Assembly: GCA_000421045.1 (NCBI GenBank)
Contig: ATWC01000003.1
Span: 62,001 to 126,000, forward strand
Direction: 5' to 3'
DNA from: Lachnospiraceae bacterium NK4A179
GTDB lineage: Bacteria > Bacillota > Clostridia > Lachnospirales > Lachnospiraceae
Length of the DNA: 64,000 nt
Of the stretch, positions 43,948 through 55,698 are shown piece by piece. The first letter of the stretch is position 1. Each line of letters begins with the position of its first letter. The notes below the pieces were generated by a model, which was given only the letters and a program-made list of their open reading frames with translations, searched no databases and had not been told where the DNA came from. The position numbers were made by a program, and so were the translations under genes.

Positions 43948-45294
43948 ATGAGCAAGGTTACATTCGATTATTCAAAAGCAGCTCCGTTTATCAAGGATCA
44001 TGAAATGGAGAACATGAAGAAGATTGCCGAAGATGCCAAGGAGCTTCTTGTATCAAAGAAGGGCGCAGGCAATGATTTCTTAGGCTGGATCGATCTCCCT
44101 GTTAATTATGATAAGGATGAATTTGCACGCATAAAGAAAGCGGCTGCAAAGATCCAGAGCGATTCGGATGTGCTTGTTGTTATCGGTATCGGTGGCTCAT
44201 ACCTCGGTGCAAGAGCTGCCATCGAATATTTAAGACACAGCTTCTACAATGTATTAGACAAGGAGCAGAGAAAGACTCCTGAGATCTATTTCGTAGGAAA
44301 TTCGATCAGTTCAACATATCTTTCACATCTCCTTGATGTGATCGGAGACAGAGATTTCTCAATCAACATGATCTCAAAGTCAGGAACAACAACGGAGCCG
44401 GCCATTGCATTCCGTATCCTCAGAAAAAAGCTTGAGGAAAAGTATGGAAAGGCTGAAGCAGCAAAGAGGATCTATGCTACAACTGACAAGGCAAAGGGAT
44501 CATTAAAGAATCTTGCAAATGAGGAAGGTTTTGAGAGCTTTGTAGTTCCTGATGATATCGGCGGAAGATTTTCAGTACTTACAGCAGTAGGTCTTCTTCC
44601 CATTGCTGTATCAGGAGCAGATATCGATAAGCTTATGGAAGGTGCTGCAGCAGGCAGAAAGGCAGCGCTTGAGAGCAGCTTCGAGGATAATGATGCAGTT
44701 AAGTATGCTGCTATCAGAAACATCCTTTTAAGAAAGGGCAAGTCAGTAGAGATCCTTGCAAACTATGAGCCTTCGGTACATTTTGTATCAGAGTGGTGGA
44801 AGCAGCTCTACGGTGAGTCAGAGGGTAAGGACCAGAGAGGTATTTTCCCTGCAAGCGTTGATCTTACAACAGATCTTCACTCAATGGGTCAGTACATTCA
44901 GGACGGCGCCCGCATCATGTTTGAGACAGTTATCAATATTGAGACTCCGAGGGTTGAGCTTACTATCGAAGAGGAGCCCGTTGATCTTGACGGACTTAAC
45001 TACCTCACAGGTAAGACCGTTGATTTCGTAAACAAGAGTGCTATGAACGGAACCATCCTTGCTCATACAGACGGACAGGTTCCCAACCTTATGATAAAGG
45101 TTCCCGAGGTTAATGAATTCTATCTCGGCGAGCTCTTCTACTTCTTCGAGTTCGCATGCGGAGTAAGCGGATACATCCTTGGTGTTAATCCTTTCAATCA
45201 GCCCGGTGTTGAATCTTACAAGAAGAACATGTTCGCTCTTCTCGGCCGTCCCGGTTATGAAGCTCAGAGAGATGAGCTTATGAAGAGGCTCTGA
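43948..45294 (+). CDS. pgi: glucose-6-phosphate isomerase
   Basis: 448 residues from the ATG at 43948, which follows AAAGGAGAAA; the frame stays open upstream to 43726 but that part crosses the promoter. Glycolytic enzyme converting glucose-6-phosphate and fructose-6-phosphate. The landmarks are [55 protein letters not shown] (signature 1), [12 protein letters not shown] and the C-terminal [20 protein letters not shown] (signature 2, with the lysine). The shorter form is usual for Firmicutes. A second short ATG at 43943 is out of frame. The next gene starts after two bases. Confidence 0.97.
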   Translation: MSKVTFDYSKAAPFIKDHEMENMKKIAEDAKELLVSKKGAGNDFLGWIDLPVNYDKDEFARIKKAAAKIQSDSDVLVVIGIGGSYLGARAAIEYLRHSFYNVLDKEQRKTPEIYFVGNSISSTYLSHLLDVIGDRDFSINMISKSGTTTEPAIAFRILRKKLEEKYGKAEAAKRIYATTDKAKGSLKNLANEEGFESFVVPDDIGGRFSVLTAVGLLPIAVSGADIDKLMEGAAAGRKAALESSFEDNDAVKYAAIRNILLRKGKSVEILANYEPSVHFVSEWWKQLYGESEGKDQRGIFPASVDLTTDLHSMGQYIQDGARIMFETVINIETPRVELTIEEEPVDLDGLNYLTGKTVDFVNKSAMNGTILAHTDGQVPNLMIKVPEVNEFYLGELFYFFEFACGVSGYILGVNPFNQPGVESYKKNMFALLGRPGYEAQRDELMKRL

Positions 45295-45296
45295 TA

Positions 45297-46253
45297 ATGA
45301 AGATTGTCATACTTGAGCGAAACAGTGTAGGTGCCGATGTTTCGATGGCACCGATAAAAGCTTTCGGTGATGTGACAGAGTATACGGATACAACCCCGGA
45401 GACTGTGGCCGAACGTATTGCAGATGCAGATATAGTCATCGCAAATAAACTGCCCCTTAATGAGTCTACTCTGAAGGATGCGGCTAATGTAAAGATCATC
45501 TGCGAGTTTGCAACAGGTTATGACAATATAGATACCGAATACTGCAAAAACAGAGGGATAGCCGTATGCAATGTAAGCGGCTATTCAACTGAAGCAGTTG
45601 TGCAGCATACATTTGCTCTTTGTTTTTATCTTCTTGAGCATCTGCCCTATTATGATGAATATGTAAAAAGCGGAGCGTATTCTGCGCAGCCGCTTTTTAC
45701 CAATTATTCAAAGCATTTCACCGAGCTTTCCGGAAAGACCTGGGGTATCGTGGGAATGGGTACTATAGGCAGACGTGTGGCAGAGGTAGCAAGGGCATTC
45801 GGCTGCAGGGTAATGTATTATTCAACGGGCGGAAACCATGTGGTCGACGGATATGAAAAGGTGGATTTTGAAACTCTCCTTGCACAGTCCGATTTCGTAT
45901 CGCTTCACTGCCCGCTCAATGAGAAAACAAAGTATCTGATGGACAGCAGGGCTCTTTCAATAATGAAGCCCTCTGCAATACTCATAAATGTTGCGAGAGG
46001 AAAAGTTGTCAATAATGCGGATCTTGCGGCAGCACTTGAAAATAAGGAAATAGCAGCTGCAGGACTTGATGTGATGGAGGAGGAACCGATATCATCCGAT
46101 AATCCTCTGATGAAGATCAAAGACAGTAATGTACTTATGATCACCCCGCATATGGCATGGGCGAGCACGGAAGCCAGGATAAGATGTGTGGCTGAATGTG
46201 CTGAGAACATTAAAGCTTTTTTGAATAAAGAATCGAGGAACAGGATAGTATAG
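45297..46253 (+). CDS. D-2-hydroxyacid dehydrogenase
   Basis: 318 residues. An NAD-dependent enzyme reducing 2-oxoacids to D-2-hydroxyacids. The nucleotide fold has WGIVGMGTIGRRVAEVA (GxGxxG, about 150-165). The catalytic triad is visible: Arg in INVARGKVVNNADL, Glu in LDVMEEEPIS and His in ITPHMAWAS. The Ala-Trp-Ala context suggests a glycerate/hydroxypyruvate-type enzyme more than D-lactate dehydrogenase, but the substrate is uncertain. It starts two bases after pgi and ends just before the cardiolipin synthase gene, so this looks like one transcript. Confidence 0.92.
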   Translation: MKIVILERNSVGADVSMAPIKAFGDVTEYTDTTPETVAERIADADIVIANKLPLNESTLKDAANVKIICEFATGYDNIDTEYCKNRGIAVCNVSGYSTEAVVQHTFALCFYLLEHLPYYDEYVKSGAYSAQPLFTNYSKHFTELSGKTWGIVGMGTIGRRVAEVARAFGCRVMYYSTGGNHVVDGYEKVDFETLLAQSDFVSLHCPLNEKTKYLMDSRALSIMKPSAILINVARGKVVNNADLAAALENKEIAAAGLDVMEEEPISSDNPLMKIKDSNVLMITPHMAWASTEARIRCVAECAENIKAFLNKESRNRIV

Positions 46254-46256
46254 TAT

Positions 46257-47852
46257 ATGCCTGAGGCAGAGAAAGAGGTAAAAACAGGTAGTTTAAAGGA
46301 TAGGGTGCAGCATTTTGACAGAAGACGTGCGAAGTATCACGGGATCATTCGGGCTGCATCCGTTATTTTTGTTCTGATACTACAGATAGCCTTTATAGCC
46401 GGTCTTTCATACTGGATGCAGACTGACGGTCTGAAAATATATTTTGTTGTCGAGCTTCTTTCCGTTGCGATAGTATTCGGCCTTGTAAACAGTGAAGCAT
46501 ATAATCAGATGTTCTGGGTCGTGATACTTTTAGTGCTTCCGGGCTTTGGCTTTATACTGTACTTCTTCTGGGGAAGTATACGAAAAGATTTTGTTGTGAA
46601 CTCAGGCCTAAGGAAACGTGAGGCAGCGGCACTGGAGAGACTTCCGGATAATAAATGGCAGCTGGAAGAACTTGCGCAGGTTCATCCCAACAAGATCCAG
46701 ATCGCAAGGTTCCTTGATAAAGAAGGCTTTCCGATATACCAGCATACCAAGGCGAAATATTATCCTATCGGAAATGCCGAAATGGCAGAGGATTTCCTGA
46801 AAGATCTGAAAAGCGCCAAACAGAGTATTTTTCTGGAGTTTTTCATAGTATATGACGGTAAATGGTGGCGCGATATTGAGGAAGTGCTCATTGAAAAAGC
46901 TGAAGAAGGTGTAGATGTCAGGGTCCTGATAGATGATTTCGGAAGTATTTTCATGGACACGGTGGCAATGAAGAAAGCCATGAAGGCAAAGGGGATAAAG
47001 TTTGAATTATTCAATCCCATCAACCGACGTATCACCTCGATCAACTTTAACTACAGGAATCATCAGAAGATAATGGTAGTTGACGGCACCATAGGTTATA
47101 CCGGTGGATGCAATCTGGCTGATGAATATGTGAATTATATAAAACGATTCGGCGGATCGGAATGGAAAGATTCAATGGTCCGTCTTGAAGGAGAGGCTGT
47201 CTGGTCACTTACCAATATCTTTATAATGATGTGGGAAGACAGTACCGGCAAAATCGTTGAGGATATTGACCGCTTCAGGCCTTTATGGGAAGTAGATGAC
47301 CAGGGTTTTATACAGCCGTTTTCGGGTGGTCCGCACAAGGCGCCGTACAATCCCGTTGAAGGTGCTTATATGCGTATGATCTCCAAGGCCAGAGATTATA
47401 TATATATAACGACTCCTTATCTTGTACTTGATACAAGGATGTCGGATAATCTTATAGATGCTGCAAAGAGTGGAGTTGATGTCAGGATAATCACTCCGCA
47501 TATCTATGATAAATGGTATGTTTACATGGTAAACATATCCAACTACGGAAAGCTTCTTAAGGGCGGAGTAAGGATATACGAATACCAGCCCGGATTCATC
47601 CATGAAAAGGATGTGGTATCGGATGATGAATGCGCGATATGCGGTACCATAAATCTTGATTTCCGCAGTATGCACACACATCATGAGAACGGAGTCTTCT
47701 TCTGCCGTTCCAATGTGGTGCAAAGCGTAAAGGATAATATATGCGCTTCGCTTGAAAAGAGTGAAGAGATTACATATGAACAGTGGCATAACAGGCCTGT
47801 TTCACAGAAGATCATGCAGTGGATATTCAAACTTACAAGTCCGCTGCTTTAG
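46257..47852 (+). CDS. cls: cardiolipin synthase (phospholipase D family)
   Basis: 531 residues. Two or three N-terminal helices (about 35-110, including [15 protein letters not shown]) precede two PLD domains. The HKD motifs are complete: [18 protein letters not shown] (His about 268) and [20 protein letters not shown] (His about 448). The enzyme joins two phosphatidylglycerol molecules to cardiolipin plus glycerol. [16 protein letters not shown] matches the usual clostridial N-terminus. The start (ATG 46257, 3 bases after the dehydrogenase stop) is without a strong ribosome site, so coupling is likely. Confidence 0.92.
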   Translation: MPEAEKEVKTGSLKDRVQHFDRRRAKYHGIIRAASVIFVLILQIAFIAGLSYWMQTDGLKIYFVVELLSVAIVFGLVNSEAYNQMFWVVILLVLPGFGFILYFFWGSIRKDFVVNSGLRKREAAALERLPDNKWQLEELAQVHPNKIQIARFLDKEGFPIYQHTKAKYYPIGNAEMAEDFLKDLKSAKQSIFLEFFIVYDGKWWRDIEEVLIEKAEEGVDVRVLIDDFGSIFMDTVAMKKAMKAKGIKFELFNPINRRITSINFNYRNHQKIMVVDGTIGYTGGCNLADEYVNYIKRFGGSEWKDSMVRLEGEAVWSLTNIFIMMWEDSTGKIVEDIDRFRPLWEVDDQGFIQPFSGGPHKAPYNPVEGAYMRMISKARDYIYITTPYLVLDTRMSDNLIDAAKSGVDVRIITPHIYDKWYVYMVNISNYGKLLKGGVRIYEYQPGFIHEKDVVSDDECAICGTINLDFRSMHTHHENGVFFCRSNVVQSVKDNICASLEKSEEITYEQWHNRPVSQKIMQWIFKLTSPLL

Positions 47853-47872
47853 AACCAACTATGGAGGCGATT

Positions 47873-49357
47873 ATGAGCAGGATGGGTTTTGACAACGAAA
47901 AGTATCTTAAACTTCAGTCAGAAAAGATACAGGAGAGGATAAAGTTCTTCGGCGGAAAGCTCTATCTGGAGTTTGGCGGAAAGCTTTTTGATGATTATCA
48001 TGCATCCCGTGTACTTCCCGGTTTTCATCCGGATTCAAAGATAAGGATGTTAAGCAAGATGAAGGATGATGCGGAGATAGTCATCGTCATCAATTCCGGA
48101 GACATAGAAAAGAACAAGGTCAGAGGCGATCTGGGAATAACCTATGATATGGACGTGCTCCGTCTTATCGACGCCTTCCGTGAATACGGTCTGTATGTAG
48201 GAAGTGTTGTACTCACACAGTTTTCTGCACAGCCTGCTGCGGTTGCTTATCAGAAAAAACTTGAGGCTCTTGGCATAAAGGTATACCGTCATTATGTGAT
48301 CCCGGGATATCCTGCAAATATACCTTTTATCGTAAGTGATGAAGGTTTTGGAAAGAATGATTATATAGAAACATCCAGATCACTTATCGTTGTAACGGCA
48401 CCCGGACCAGGCTCGGGAAAGATGGCAACCTGTCTTTCACAGCTTTATCATGAGTATAAGAGAGGCGTAAAGGCCGGTTATGCTAAATATGAGACATTCC
48501 CTATCTGGAATATTCCGCTTAAGCATCCTGTGAATCTTGCATATGAAGCAGCAACTGCTGATCTTAATGATGTGAATATGATCGATCCGTTCCATCTTGA
48601 AGCGTACGGAGAGACAACCATAAATTACAACAGAGATGTTGAGGTGTTCCCTGTTCTGAATGCAATGTTTGATCAGATCATGGGCGAGTCTCCTTACAAG
48701 TCTCCCACTGATATGGGTGTAAATATGGCAGGCAAGGCCATCATCGATGATGAAGCGGTAATGGCAGCAGCAAAGGCCGAGATCATAAGACGCTATTACA
48801 ATACTCTGTGCTTAAAGAGACAGGGTATGGCAGATGAAAATCAGGTTACAAAGATAGAGCTTCTTATGAAGCAGGCAGGTATCTCGATAGAAGACAGACC
48901 TGTTGTGGGAGCTGCACTGTTAAAGGCTGAGATGACCGGCGGTCCCGCAGCAGCCATGGAGCTTCCTGACGGAACTATCGTAACAGGAAAGACTTCTGAT
49001 CTTCTCGGAGCTTCTTCAGCACTCCTGCTTAATGCACTCAAGAGTCTTGCGGGTATTGATGATGAAGTGAAGCTTATATCTCCGGAAGTCATAGAACCGA
49101 TACAGACATTAAAGGTTGATTATCTTGGCGGACACAATCCCCGCCTTCATACAGATGAGATACTTATAGCTCTTTCCGTATGCGCCGCTACCGATGAAAA
49201 GGCAAGACATGCAATGGAACAGCTTAAGAATCTCAAAGGTACGGATGTGCATACGAGCGTAATGCTTTCATCTGTTGATACAAATACTTTCAGAAAGCTC
49301 GGAGTGAACCTTACCTGCGAGCCTCATTACCAGACAAAGAAACTTTACCACGGCTGA
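47873..49357 (+). CDS. DUF1846 family protein
   Basis: 494 residues from the ATG at 47873, which follows GGAGG; the frame is open back into the cardiolipin synthase gene but that part has no start with a ribosome site. I recognise the DUF1846 family by [70 protein letters not shown] and [27 protein letters not shown] looks like a nucleotide-binding loop. Structures exist for the family but no agreed function. It has no membrane helix. It sits with phospholipid and glycosyltransferase genes here. Confidence 0.9.
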   Translation: MSRMGFDNEKYLKLQSEKIQERIKFFGGKLYLEFGGKLFDDYHASRVLPGFHPDSKIRMLSKMKDDAEIVIVINSGDIEKNKVRGDLGITYDMDVLRLIDAFREYGLYVGSVVLTQFSAQPAAVAYQKKLEALGIKVYRHYVIPGYPANIPFIVSDEGFGKNDYIETSRSLIVVTAPGPGSGKMATCLSQLYHEYKRGVKAGYAKYETFPIWNIPLKHPVNLAYEAATADLNDVNMIDPFHLEAYGETTINYNRDVEVFPVLNAMFDQIMGESPYKSPTDMGVNMAGKAIIDDEAVMAAAKAEIIRRYYNTLCLKRQGMADENQVTKIELLMKQAGISIEDRPVVGAALLKAEMTGGPAAAMELPDGTIVTGKTSDLLGASSALLLNALKSLAGIDDEVKLISPEVIEPIQTLKVDYLGGHNPRLHTDEILIALSVCAATDEKARHAMEQLKNLKGTDVHTSVMLSSVDTNTFRKLGVNLTCEPHYQTKKLYHG

Positions 49358-49366
49358 AAGGGTTAA

Positions 49367-50500
49367 ATGAAAAAGCGTATAGTCATTGATTGCTTCAAAC
49401 TGGTCAAAGGTCAGGGAAAAAGCATAGGAATATATAATTGTGTTAAAGGTATTCTGAAATACCTTGCTGCAAGGCCTCATGATGATCTCGAATATATCAT
49501 TCTGGGAAATACTTATAATGCAGTTGATTTTGATATTCCGGGCATGCGCTTTATACCTGTGACAAAGTATGATCCCACTTCAAAAGCTCATGCTCTTATC
49601 TGGGAACTGTCACTTGTAAATCCTGCAGTTAAAAAACTGAATGCAGATGCAGTGTTGTTTCCGAGAGGGTTTGCGGCTGCATCTCATCCGGTGAAGGATA
49701 TAGTGCTGATACACGATCTGATCCCGCTCTATTATAGGGATCACTATCCTAAAGCCCTCGGCAGGGTGCAGAATGAGTATATATGCAGAAGGCTGGAACA
49801 GTCTGCACGTACGGCATCACATATCATCACTGTTTCTGATTTTTCAAAGAATGATATAGTAAACCGCTTCGGAACGGATCCGGATAAGATAAGTGTTATA
49901 TACCACGGGATGGAAGAAAGTCCTGCTTTCAGGTGCAATGAAGATAGCGATTATATAATTGCCGAAACATCTATGCTTCCGCATAAGAATGCACGCGGTA
50001 TACTGGAAGCCTACAGCAGATACCATGCTCTTTGTGATGCTGATTCCGGGACTCCGCTTCCTCTTAAGATAGTAGGCATAGATGATGCATTTTTAAATGA
50101 TAATCTGAAGGATGATAAGGCCAGGGCCGATATCGAATGCTACAGATATATAGAATCTGATGATGAACTTAACGGTATGGTAGCCGGAGCAAAGCTGTTT
50201 CTGTTTCTATCGGAAACGGAGGGCTTCGGATTTCCGCCGCTTGAAGCTATGCAGGCAGGAGTGCCTGTCGTATGCTCGAATGCTGCTTCGCTTCCCGAAG
50301 TTACGGGAAATGCAGCAGTTACGGTTGAACCTTTCGATACGGAAGGAGCGGCAGCTGCGATGTGCAGTATACTTGAAGATAAGGAAAAAAGCAAAGAACT
50401 TATAAGACTCGGAAAGCAAAATGTAAAGTGCTTCAGCTGGGAAAAAACCGCAGAGCAGTATGAAGATGTTTTAAGAACTGTGGTTTTTAACGGCGTATAA
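49367..50500 (+). CDS. GT4-type glycosyltransferase
   Basis: 377 residues, soluble. A GT-B glycosyltransferase. The C-terminal donor-binding half has LFLFLSETEGFGFPPLEAMQAGVPVVCSNAASLPEV (the E-x7-E motif of family GT4) and a C-terminal helix SWEKTAEQYEDVL. The N-terminal half has IVLIHDLIPLYYRDHYPK, and HIITVSDFSKNDIVNRF at the domain boundary. Sugar donor and acceptor are unknown. It probably acts in surface polysaccharide or glycolipid assembly. It starts 9 bases after DUF1846 and ends 13 bases before ftsH. Confidence 0.9.
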   Translation: MKKRIVIDCFKLVKGQGKSIGIYNCVKGILKYLAARPHDDLEYIILGNTYNAVDFDIPGMRFIPVTKYDPTSKAHALIWELSLVNPAVKKLNADAVLFPRGFAAASHPVKDIVLIHDLIPLYYRDHYPKALGRVQNEYICRRLEQSARTASHIITVSDFSKNDIVNRFGTDPDKISVIYHGMEESPAFRCNEDSDYIIAETSMLPHKNARGILEAYSRYHALCDADSGTPLPLKIVGIDDAFLNDNLKDDKARADIECYRYIESDDELNGMVAGAKLFLFLSETEGFGFPPLEAMQAGVPVVCSNAASLPEVTGNAAVTVEPFDTEGAAAAMCSILEDKEKSKELIRLGKQNVKCFSWEKTAEQYEDVLRTVVFNGV

Positions 50501-50513
50501 CGGAGGAAAGACT

Positions 50514-52775
50514 ATGATGAAGCCTGACTTGAAAAAGCCGCTGAGAATGCATGACGGTAACGGCGGCAAAGGAAATCAGAACGGAAGTAACGACAATAAC
50601 AATAATGGAAGCAGTAATGATAACGGAGGACATTCACCCAGCATTATGGTGTTTGTCATCGTTACCTTCCTTGCATTGCTCCTCATAAGTTATTTTGTGG
50701 GACGCACTTCAGCACAGAGTGAAGAGATCACATATGATAAATTCATTCAGATGGTCAAAGATGGCGAGGTAGAAAAGGTTTCTATCGAAGGTGACCGCGT
50801 GATAATAACGGCCAAGGGTGATAAGAAGGATTCCGGAAATCATAACGGGAAGACCTATTTCACAGGACTTGCAGAAGATTCAACTACGGTAACGGATCGT
50901 ATGCTCAGTGCCGGAGTGGAAGTAAAGAGCAAAGTCGAGAACGGATCGAGCCTTCTTATAAACATACTGCTTACATATGTACTGCCGCTTGTCATCATCT
51001 GGATCGCGATGGGCTTCATCTTTAACAGGCTCGGCAAATCCGGAGGCTTCGGTTTTAGTGTAGGCAAGTCAAATGCAAAGTTGTATGAAGGAAAAGAAAC
51101 AGGTATTACCTTCAAGGATGTTGCAGGTGAAGATGAGGCAAAGGAATCACTGGTTGAGATAGTTGATTTCCTTCATAATCCCACAAAATATGCCAAGATC
51201 GGTGCAAAGATACCCAAGGGCGGACTTCTTGTAGGACCTCCCGGAACCGGTAAGACACTTCTTGCAAAGGCTGTTGCCGGTGAGGCGGGTGTACCATTCT
51301 TCTTCCTTTCCGGTTCGGATTTCGTTGAGATTTATGTAGGTGTCGGTGCATCGCGAGTAAGAGATCTTTTCCATGAAGCAGAGAAAAATGCTCCCTGCAT
51401 AATTTTCATCGATGAGATAGATGCCATAGGACGCAGCCGTGATGCAAAGTTCGGCAGTGATACAGAGCGGGAGCAGACACTTAATCAGCTGCTTTCAGAG
51501 ATGGATGGTTTCGATCCAAATAAGGGTATCATAATTCTTGCAGCGACCAACAGACCTGAAGTCCTTGATAAAGCTCTTTTAAGACCCGGACGTTTTGACA
51601 GACGTATCATTGTTGAGGAGCCCGATCTTAAAGGACGTGTTGAGATACTTAAAGTTCATTCAAAAGATGTGCTTCTGGATCAGACTGTCGATCTGGATGC
51701 CATCGCTCTTGCAACTGTAGGCGCTGTAGGTGCCGATCTTGCAAACATGATAAATGAAGCTGCGATCCTTGCGGTAAAGCGCGGCAGAGAATATGTAAGC
51801 CAGAAGGATATGCTTGATGCGGTCGAGCTGGTTAGTATGGGTAAGGAAAAGAAGGACCGCATACTTTCAAAGAAAGAGAGACAGGTTGTTTCCTATCATG
51901 AGACAGGACATGCTCTTATCCATGCGCTTCAGAAGCATACCGAACCTGTCCAGAAGATCACCATCATTCCACGTACCCAGGGAACACTTGGATATGTTCT
52001 TTCATATCCTGAAGAAGAGAAGTTCATGCAGACCGAGAAGGAACTCAGGGCTGAACTTGTCAGCTTACTTGGAGGCCGCGCTGCGGAAGATATAGTATTT
52101 GATACCATCACGACCGGTGCAGCCAATGATATTGAAAAGGCAACAAGGATTGCCAGAGCTATGGTCACACGTTTCGGTATGAGCAAACGCTTCGGTATGA
52201 TGCAGATAGAGAGCTTGGACAATCAATACCTTAACCAGTCTACAACTCTTAACTGTTCTGATGAGACAGCAGCTGCTGTTGATGAAGAAGTGATGAAGAT
52301 CCTCAAGGAAAGCTATAAGGAAGCAAAGAGGATGCTCAAGGAAAACAGGGATGTGCTTGATAAGATAGCTGCATATCTGATCGAGAAGGAAAACATCACC
52401 GGCCATGAGTTCATGGAAATCTACTGTAGGGAAAAGGGACTGCCTATGCCCGAAAAAAACAGGGGTGAAGAAAGTCTTGCCAAGATGAGGAGTGAGAGGG
52501 AAGAACAGAAGAAGAGAGAGGAACAGCTTTCTCCTGCCACGCAGCCCACATCTTTAAGGACAGATATTTATCCTCCTTTGAAGGAGGGACCTCTGCCGCA
52601 GACACCGCCTGTTCCTCCTGCAGTGGCTCCCGCTCCACCTGCTTCGGAGAAAGCTTCTTCAGATGATGAAGCACAGAACGAAGAAAAGGAGATGAGCGAG
52701 GAGGAAAGTTTTGCAGCAGAATTAAAGAAACGCTCATATCATGAAAAATCAGAAGACGACGGAAATAACAACTGA
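50514..52775 (+). CDS. ftsH: ATP-dependent zinc metalloprotease FtsH
   Basis: 753 residues. The N-terminal 45 residues are Asn/Gly-rich and disordered ([12 protein letters not shown]). Helix 1 ([21 protein letters not shown]), an extracytoplasmic segment and helix 2 ([21 protein letters not shown]) follow. The AAA+ domain has [18 protein letters not shown] (Walker A about 240), [11 protein letters not shown] and the second region of homology [20 protein letters not shown]. The zinc protease motif is HETGHALIH (about 461). A Pro-rich/Glu-rich tail follows residue about 660. It degrades unfolded membrane proteins and regulators. The ATG follows GGAGGAAAG. The 3' end overlaps uvrC by 35 bases. 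Confidence 0.97.
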   Translation: MMKPDLKKPLRMHDGNGGKGNQNGSNDNNNNGSSNDNGGHSPSIMVFVIVTFLALLLISYFVGRTSAQSEEITYDKFIQMVKDGEVEKVSIEGDRVIITAKGDKKDSGNHNGKTYFTGLAEDSTTVTDRMLSAGVEVKSKVENGSSLLINILLTYVLPLVIIWIAMGFIFNRLGKSGGFGFSVGKSNAKLYEGKETGITFKDVAGEDEAKESLVEIVDFLHNPTKYAKIGAKIPKGGLLVGPPGTGKTLLAKAVAGEAGVPFFFLSGSDFVEIYVGVGASRVRDLFHEAEKNAPCIIFIDEIDAIGRSRDAKFGSDTEREQTLNQLLSEMDGFDPNKGIIILAATNRPEVLDKALLRPGRFDRRIIVEEPDLKGRVEILKVHSKDVLLDQTVDLDAIALATVGAVGADLANMINEAAILAVKRGREYVSQKDMLDAVELVSMGKEKKDRILSKKERQVVSYHETGHALIHALQKHTEPVQKITIIPRTQGTLGYVLSYPEEEKFMQTEKELRAELVSLLGGRAAEDIVFDTITTGAANDIEKATRIARAMVTRFGMSKRFGMMQIESLDNQYLNQSTTLNCSDETAAAVDEEVMKILKESYKEAKRMLKENRDVLDKIAAYLIEKENITGHEFMEIYCREKGLPMPEKNRGEESLAKMRSEREEQKKREEQLSPATQPTSLRTDIYPPLKEGPLPQTPPVPPAVAPAPPASEKASSDDEAQNEEKEMSEEESFAAELKKRSYHEKSEDDGNNN

Positions 52776-54675
52776 TACCTCCGGGCAGGAAAAAGTCAGG
52801 GAGAAAGCTCCCGACCGCATACTGCCCGGCGGTTTTAATGTTACGGAAGAATTGAAAAAGCTGCCCGGTTCACCGGGGGTTTATATCATGCGCGATGAAG
52901 ATGATACCATCATCTATATCGGAAAGGCCGTAAACCTAAGTAACCGTGTGCGCTCCTATTTCAGAGCGAACATTGGCAGAGGTCCCAAGATCGACCGCAT
53001 GGTCAGCCTTATCCGTCGTTTTGAATATATCATTACGGATTCTGAACTTGAGGCTCTTGTCCTCGAGAACAACCTGATAAAAGAGCATGAGCCCAAATAC
53101 AATACCATGCTCCGTGATGATAAGACATATCCTTACATACGCGTCACTGTGAATGAGCCGTATCCGCGCATCATGTTTTCCAGACAGATGAAAAAAGACA
53201 AGGCCAGATATTTCGGACCTTATACAAGTGCGGACGCTGTGCGCAGCACTATAGAACTGATAAACAGACTGTACGGTCTGCGTGACTGTTCCAGAAAACT
53301 TCCTCAGGATATCGGAAAAGAGAGGCCGTGTCTGAATTATCATATTGGGAAATGCTGCGGTCCCTGCATAAAAGACAGAGAGAGTGAAGAACAGTACAGG
53401 CAGAGGCTTTCAGGTGCCATAGATTTTCTGAACGGAAATTATGCTCCGGTGATAAAGCGTCTACAGAACAAAATGGAAGCCGCTTCCGAGGCAATGGAGT
53501 TTGAAGAAGCAGCATCTGTCAGGGATCTTCTGGCAAAAGTGCAGAGCATTGCACAGAAACAGAAGATAGAAGATATGAAGCTCGAAGACAAGGATGTGAT
53601 AGCCCTTGCACGTGATAAGGAAGATGCCGTGGTGCAGGTTTTCTTTGTGCGCGGAGGAAGGATGACCGGCCGAGAGCACTACTATATGAAGCATTCCGAG
53701 GAAGAGAGCGAGGAGAGCATATTAACGAGCTTTATAAAACAGTTTTATGCCGGCACTCCTTTTATTCCAAGAGAGATATTTCTTCCGATCGAAAGCAGCG
53801 AGACAGAGCTCATAGAGCAGTGGCTTAGTGGAAAGAGAGGAAGCCGTGTTTACTTAAAAGCTCCGAAGGCTGGTCAAAAAGAGAAGCTTGTGGAGCTTGC
53901 TGCAAACAATGCAAAGCTTGTTCTTACAAAGGACAGAGAAAAGATCCGCAGGGAGGAAGGCCGTACAATAGGCGCTGTGCGTGAGCTTGAAGAACTACTT
54001 GGGATGGATGGGCTCGACAGGATGGAATCCTTTGATATATCCAATATAAGCGGATATGAGAATGTTGCTTCGATGGTAGTATATGAAAAAGGAAAGCCGA
54101 AGAAGAGCGACTACAGAAAATTCAGGATAAAAACTGTTGAAGGTCCTGATGATTATGCAAGCATGAAGGAAGTGCTCACGAGACGATTCGAGCACGGACT
54201 TAAAGAAATAAGAGAGAACAGGACGGACGGTCATTTTGACCGCTTCCCCGATATTATCCTGATGGACGGCGGCAGAGGACAGGTAAACATTGCACTCGGT
54301 GTGCTTGAAAGCCTGGATCTGCACATACCTGTATGCGGAATGGTCAAGGATGATCATCACAGGACAAGAGGACTCTATTTCAATAATGAGGAGATACCTA
54401 TAGATAAGGACTGTGAGGCATTCAAGCTGCTCACAAGGATACAGGATGAAGTACACAGATTTGCGATAGAGTATCACAGGTCGTTACGCACTAAGGAACA
54501 GGTTCATTCCGTTCTTGATGATATACCCGGAGTAGGACCTAAGAGGAGACTGGATCTGATGAGAGCTTTTGCTTCGTTATCCGATATAAAGGAAGCTGAT
54601 GTGGAAACTCTTATGGAAAAAGGCGGTCTTCCCCGCAACACGGCTCAGAGTATATATGATTTCTTCAGGAAGTAG
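52741..54675 (+). CDS. uvrC: excinuclease ABC subunit C
   Basis: 644 residues. UvrC makes both incisions in nucleotide-excision repair. The N-terminal GIY-YIG nuclease domain is [24 protein letters not shown] motif ([15 protein letters not shown], about 250-265) binds UvrB. The RNase H-like nuclease has [10 protein letters not shown] and [11 protein letters not shown]. Tandem helix-hairpin-helix motifs ([37 protein letters not shown]) close the protein. The annotated ATG lies 35 bases inside ftsH with a weak ribosome site, so translation may depend on ftsH ribosomes. The first 30 residues are a low-complexity extension. It ends right before the promoter of the SGNH gene. Confidence 0.95.
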   Translation: MKNQKTTEITTDTSGQEKVREKAPDRILPGGFNVTEELKKLPGSPGVYIMRDEDDTIIYIGKAVNLSNRVRSYFRANIGRGPKIDRMVSLIRRFEYIITDSELEALVLENNLIKEHEPKYNTMLRDDKTYPYIRVTVNEPYPRIMFSRQMKKDKARYFGPYTSADAVRSTIELINRLYGLRDCSRKLPQDIGKERPCLNYHIGKCCGPCIKDRESEEQYRQRLSGAIDFLNGNYAPVIKRLQNKMEAASEAMEFEEAASVRDLLAKVQSIAQKQKIEDMKLEDKDVIALARDKEDAVVQVFFVRGGRMTGREHYYMKHSEEESEESILTSFIKQFYAGTPFIPREIFLPIESSETELIEQWLSGKRGSRVYLKAPKAGQKEKLVELAANNAKLVLTKDREKIRREEGRTIGAVRELEELLGMDGLDRMESFDISNISGYENVASMVVYEKGKPKKSDYRKFRIKTVEGPDDYASMKEVLTRRFEHGLKEIRENRTDGHFDRFPDIILMDGGRGQVNIALGVLESLDLHIPVCGMVKDDHHRTRGLYFNNEEIPIDKDCEAFKLLTRIQDEVHRFAIEYHRSLRTKEQVHSVLDDIPGVGPKRRLDLMRAFASLSDIKEADVETLMEKGGLPRNTAQSIYDFFRK

Positions 54676-54677
54676 GG

Positions 54678-54683
54678 TATAAT
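54678..54683 (+). promoter_or_regulatory. -10 box just upstream of the SGNH gene (short leader)
   Basis: TATAAT preceded by AGGG, with no recognisable -35 box at 16-18 bases. If used, transcription starts near 54690, only about seven bases before the ATG at 54697, which has no ribosome site. Confidence 0.4.
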
Positions 54684-54696
54684 AGCAATTTGCAGT

Positions 54697-55698
54697 ATGA
54701 AGGACTTTAAGACATTAAAAAGTTTTATAAGGTTCGTGGTTAAGGTCGCGCTTATCGGCTTGATGGCGTTCGGAGTCTGGAAGTTTATCTTCTGGTATTT
54801 CTGGGAATATGACCGCGGTCCCGAAGCATACGCAAGCTCCTATCAGCGCGCGCTGTTAAGACAGATATATGCTCTTGAGGATGAAGACAGAGATCCGGAG
54901 ATAATAGTCTTCGGTTCTTCTTATGTACCTTTCGGAATAGATACAAAGACACTCGAGACAACAGTCGGAGACGGAAGAAAGGCGCAGATACTGGGAATAG
55001 AAGCTGCAATAGGCGTGCCGTATCTTATTCATGTACTTGAAGAGACAGCAAAGCCTGGTGATACGGTTGTTTATATGTTGGGCGAATCAAATCCCGTAAA
55101 TACCGATCTTATCTCGGTTTCGGCAGCACTTGAGCCTGATAAGGAAAAGCTTTTTGCGTTTTGGAAATGGAGAGATGCAAGTCTTCCGAAGTCATATCTT
55201 ACATGGAGAAAGTTTTATGCTTTCATTGTAAGTCCCGTGTCCAACAAGCTTCTGGAAAAGTATTCAAAGAAGCAGCCGGTCTACAATGTCAGTTCCTTTG
55301 ATGAAAACGGAAATATGACCGTTGAACGTATAGGCAGCGAGATGAGTTTCAATGAATCTCATAATGATGTGATCAAAATAGATGAGGTTGAAGAGGGTAG
55401 TATTGAAGCTCTTAATGAATTTGAAAAATGGTGTGCTGAAAATGATGTGGAATTTCTTATAACATATTCTCCCACTGTTGAAGAATCATGGCAGCAGTCG
55501 GATGAGATGTTTAAAAGTTTTGATGCAGATGTGGAAGCAGCAGTTAATGCCCCTGTTCTTGGCGGTTTTGAAGATTACACACTGCCTGCGGAATACTTTT
55601 TTAATCATGACCTCCATTTGAATTCGGAAGGTGCGGTAAAGTATTCTGAAATACTCGGTGAAAGGCTTAAGGAATATTATGGGCAGCGTTCTTTATAA
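54697..55698 (+). CDS. membrane-anchored SGNH-like protein paired with the YidC-sulfatase fusion
   Basis: 333 residues. One N-terminal anchor (about 12-32, FVVKVALIGLMAFGVWKFIFW) leaves an extracellular domain. Block I is IIVFGSSYVPFGID (serine near 75). A Gly/Glu/Ser/Asn turn is YMLGESNPVNTD. The C-terminal Asp and His lie in NHDLHLNSEGAVKYS. This is the DltD/AlgJ-like arrangement, with the nucleophile on a membrane-tethered domain. It has no ribosome site and a -10 box only 13 bases upstream, so it may be near-leaderless. The next gene begins inside its last 20 bases. The pairing with a polytopic enzyme repeats the MBOAT-SGNH layout at 16772-19267, but the partner here is different. Confidence 0.75.
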   Translation: MKDFKTLKSFIRFVVKVALIGLMAFGVWKFIFWYFWEYDRGPEAYASSYQRALLRQIYALEDEDRDPEIIVFGSSYVPFGIDTKTLETTVGDGRKAQILGIEAAIGVPYLIHVLEETAKPGDTVVYMLGESNPVNTDLISVSAALEPDKEKLFAFWKWRDASLPKSYLTWRKFYAFIVSPVSNKLLEKYSKKQPVYNVSSFDENGNMTVERIGSEMSFNESHNDVIKIDEVEEGSIEALNEFEKWCAENDVEFLITYSPTVEESWQQSDEMFKSFDADVEAAVNAPVLGGFEDYTLPAEYFFNHDLHLNSEGAVKYSEILGERLKEYYGQRSL

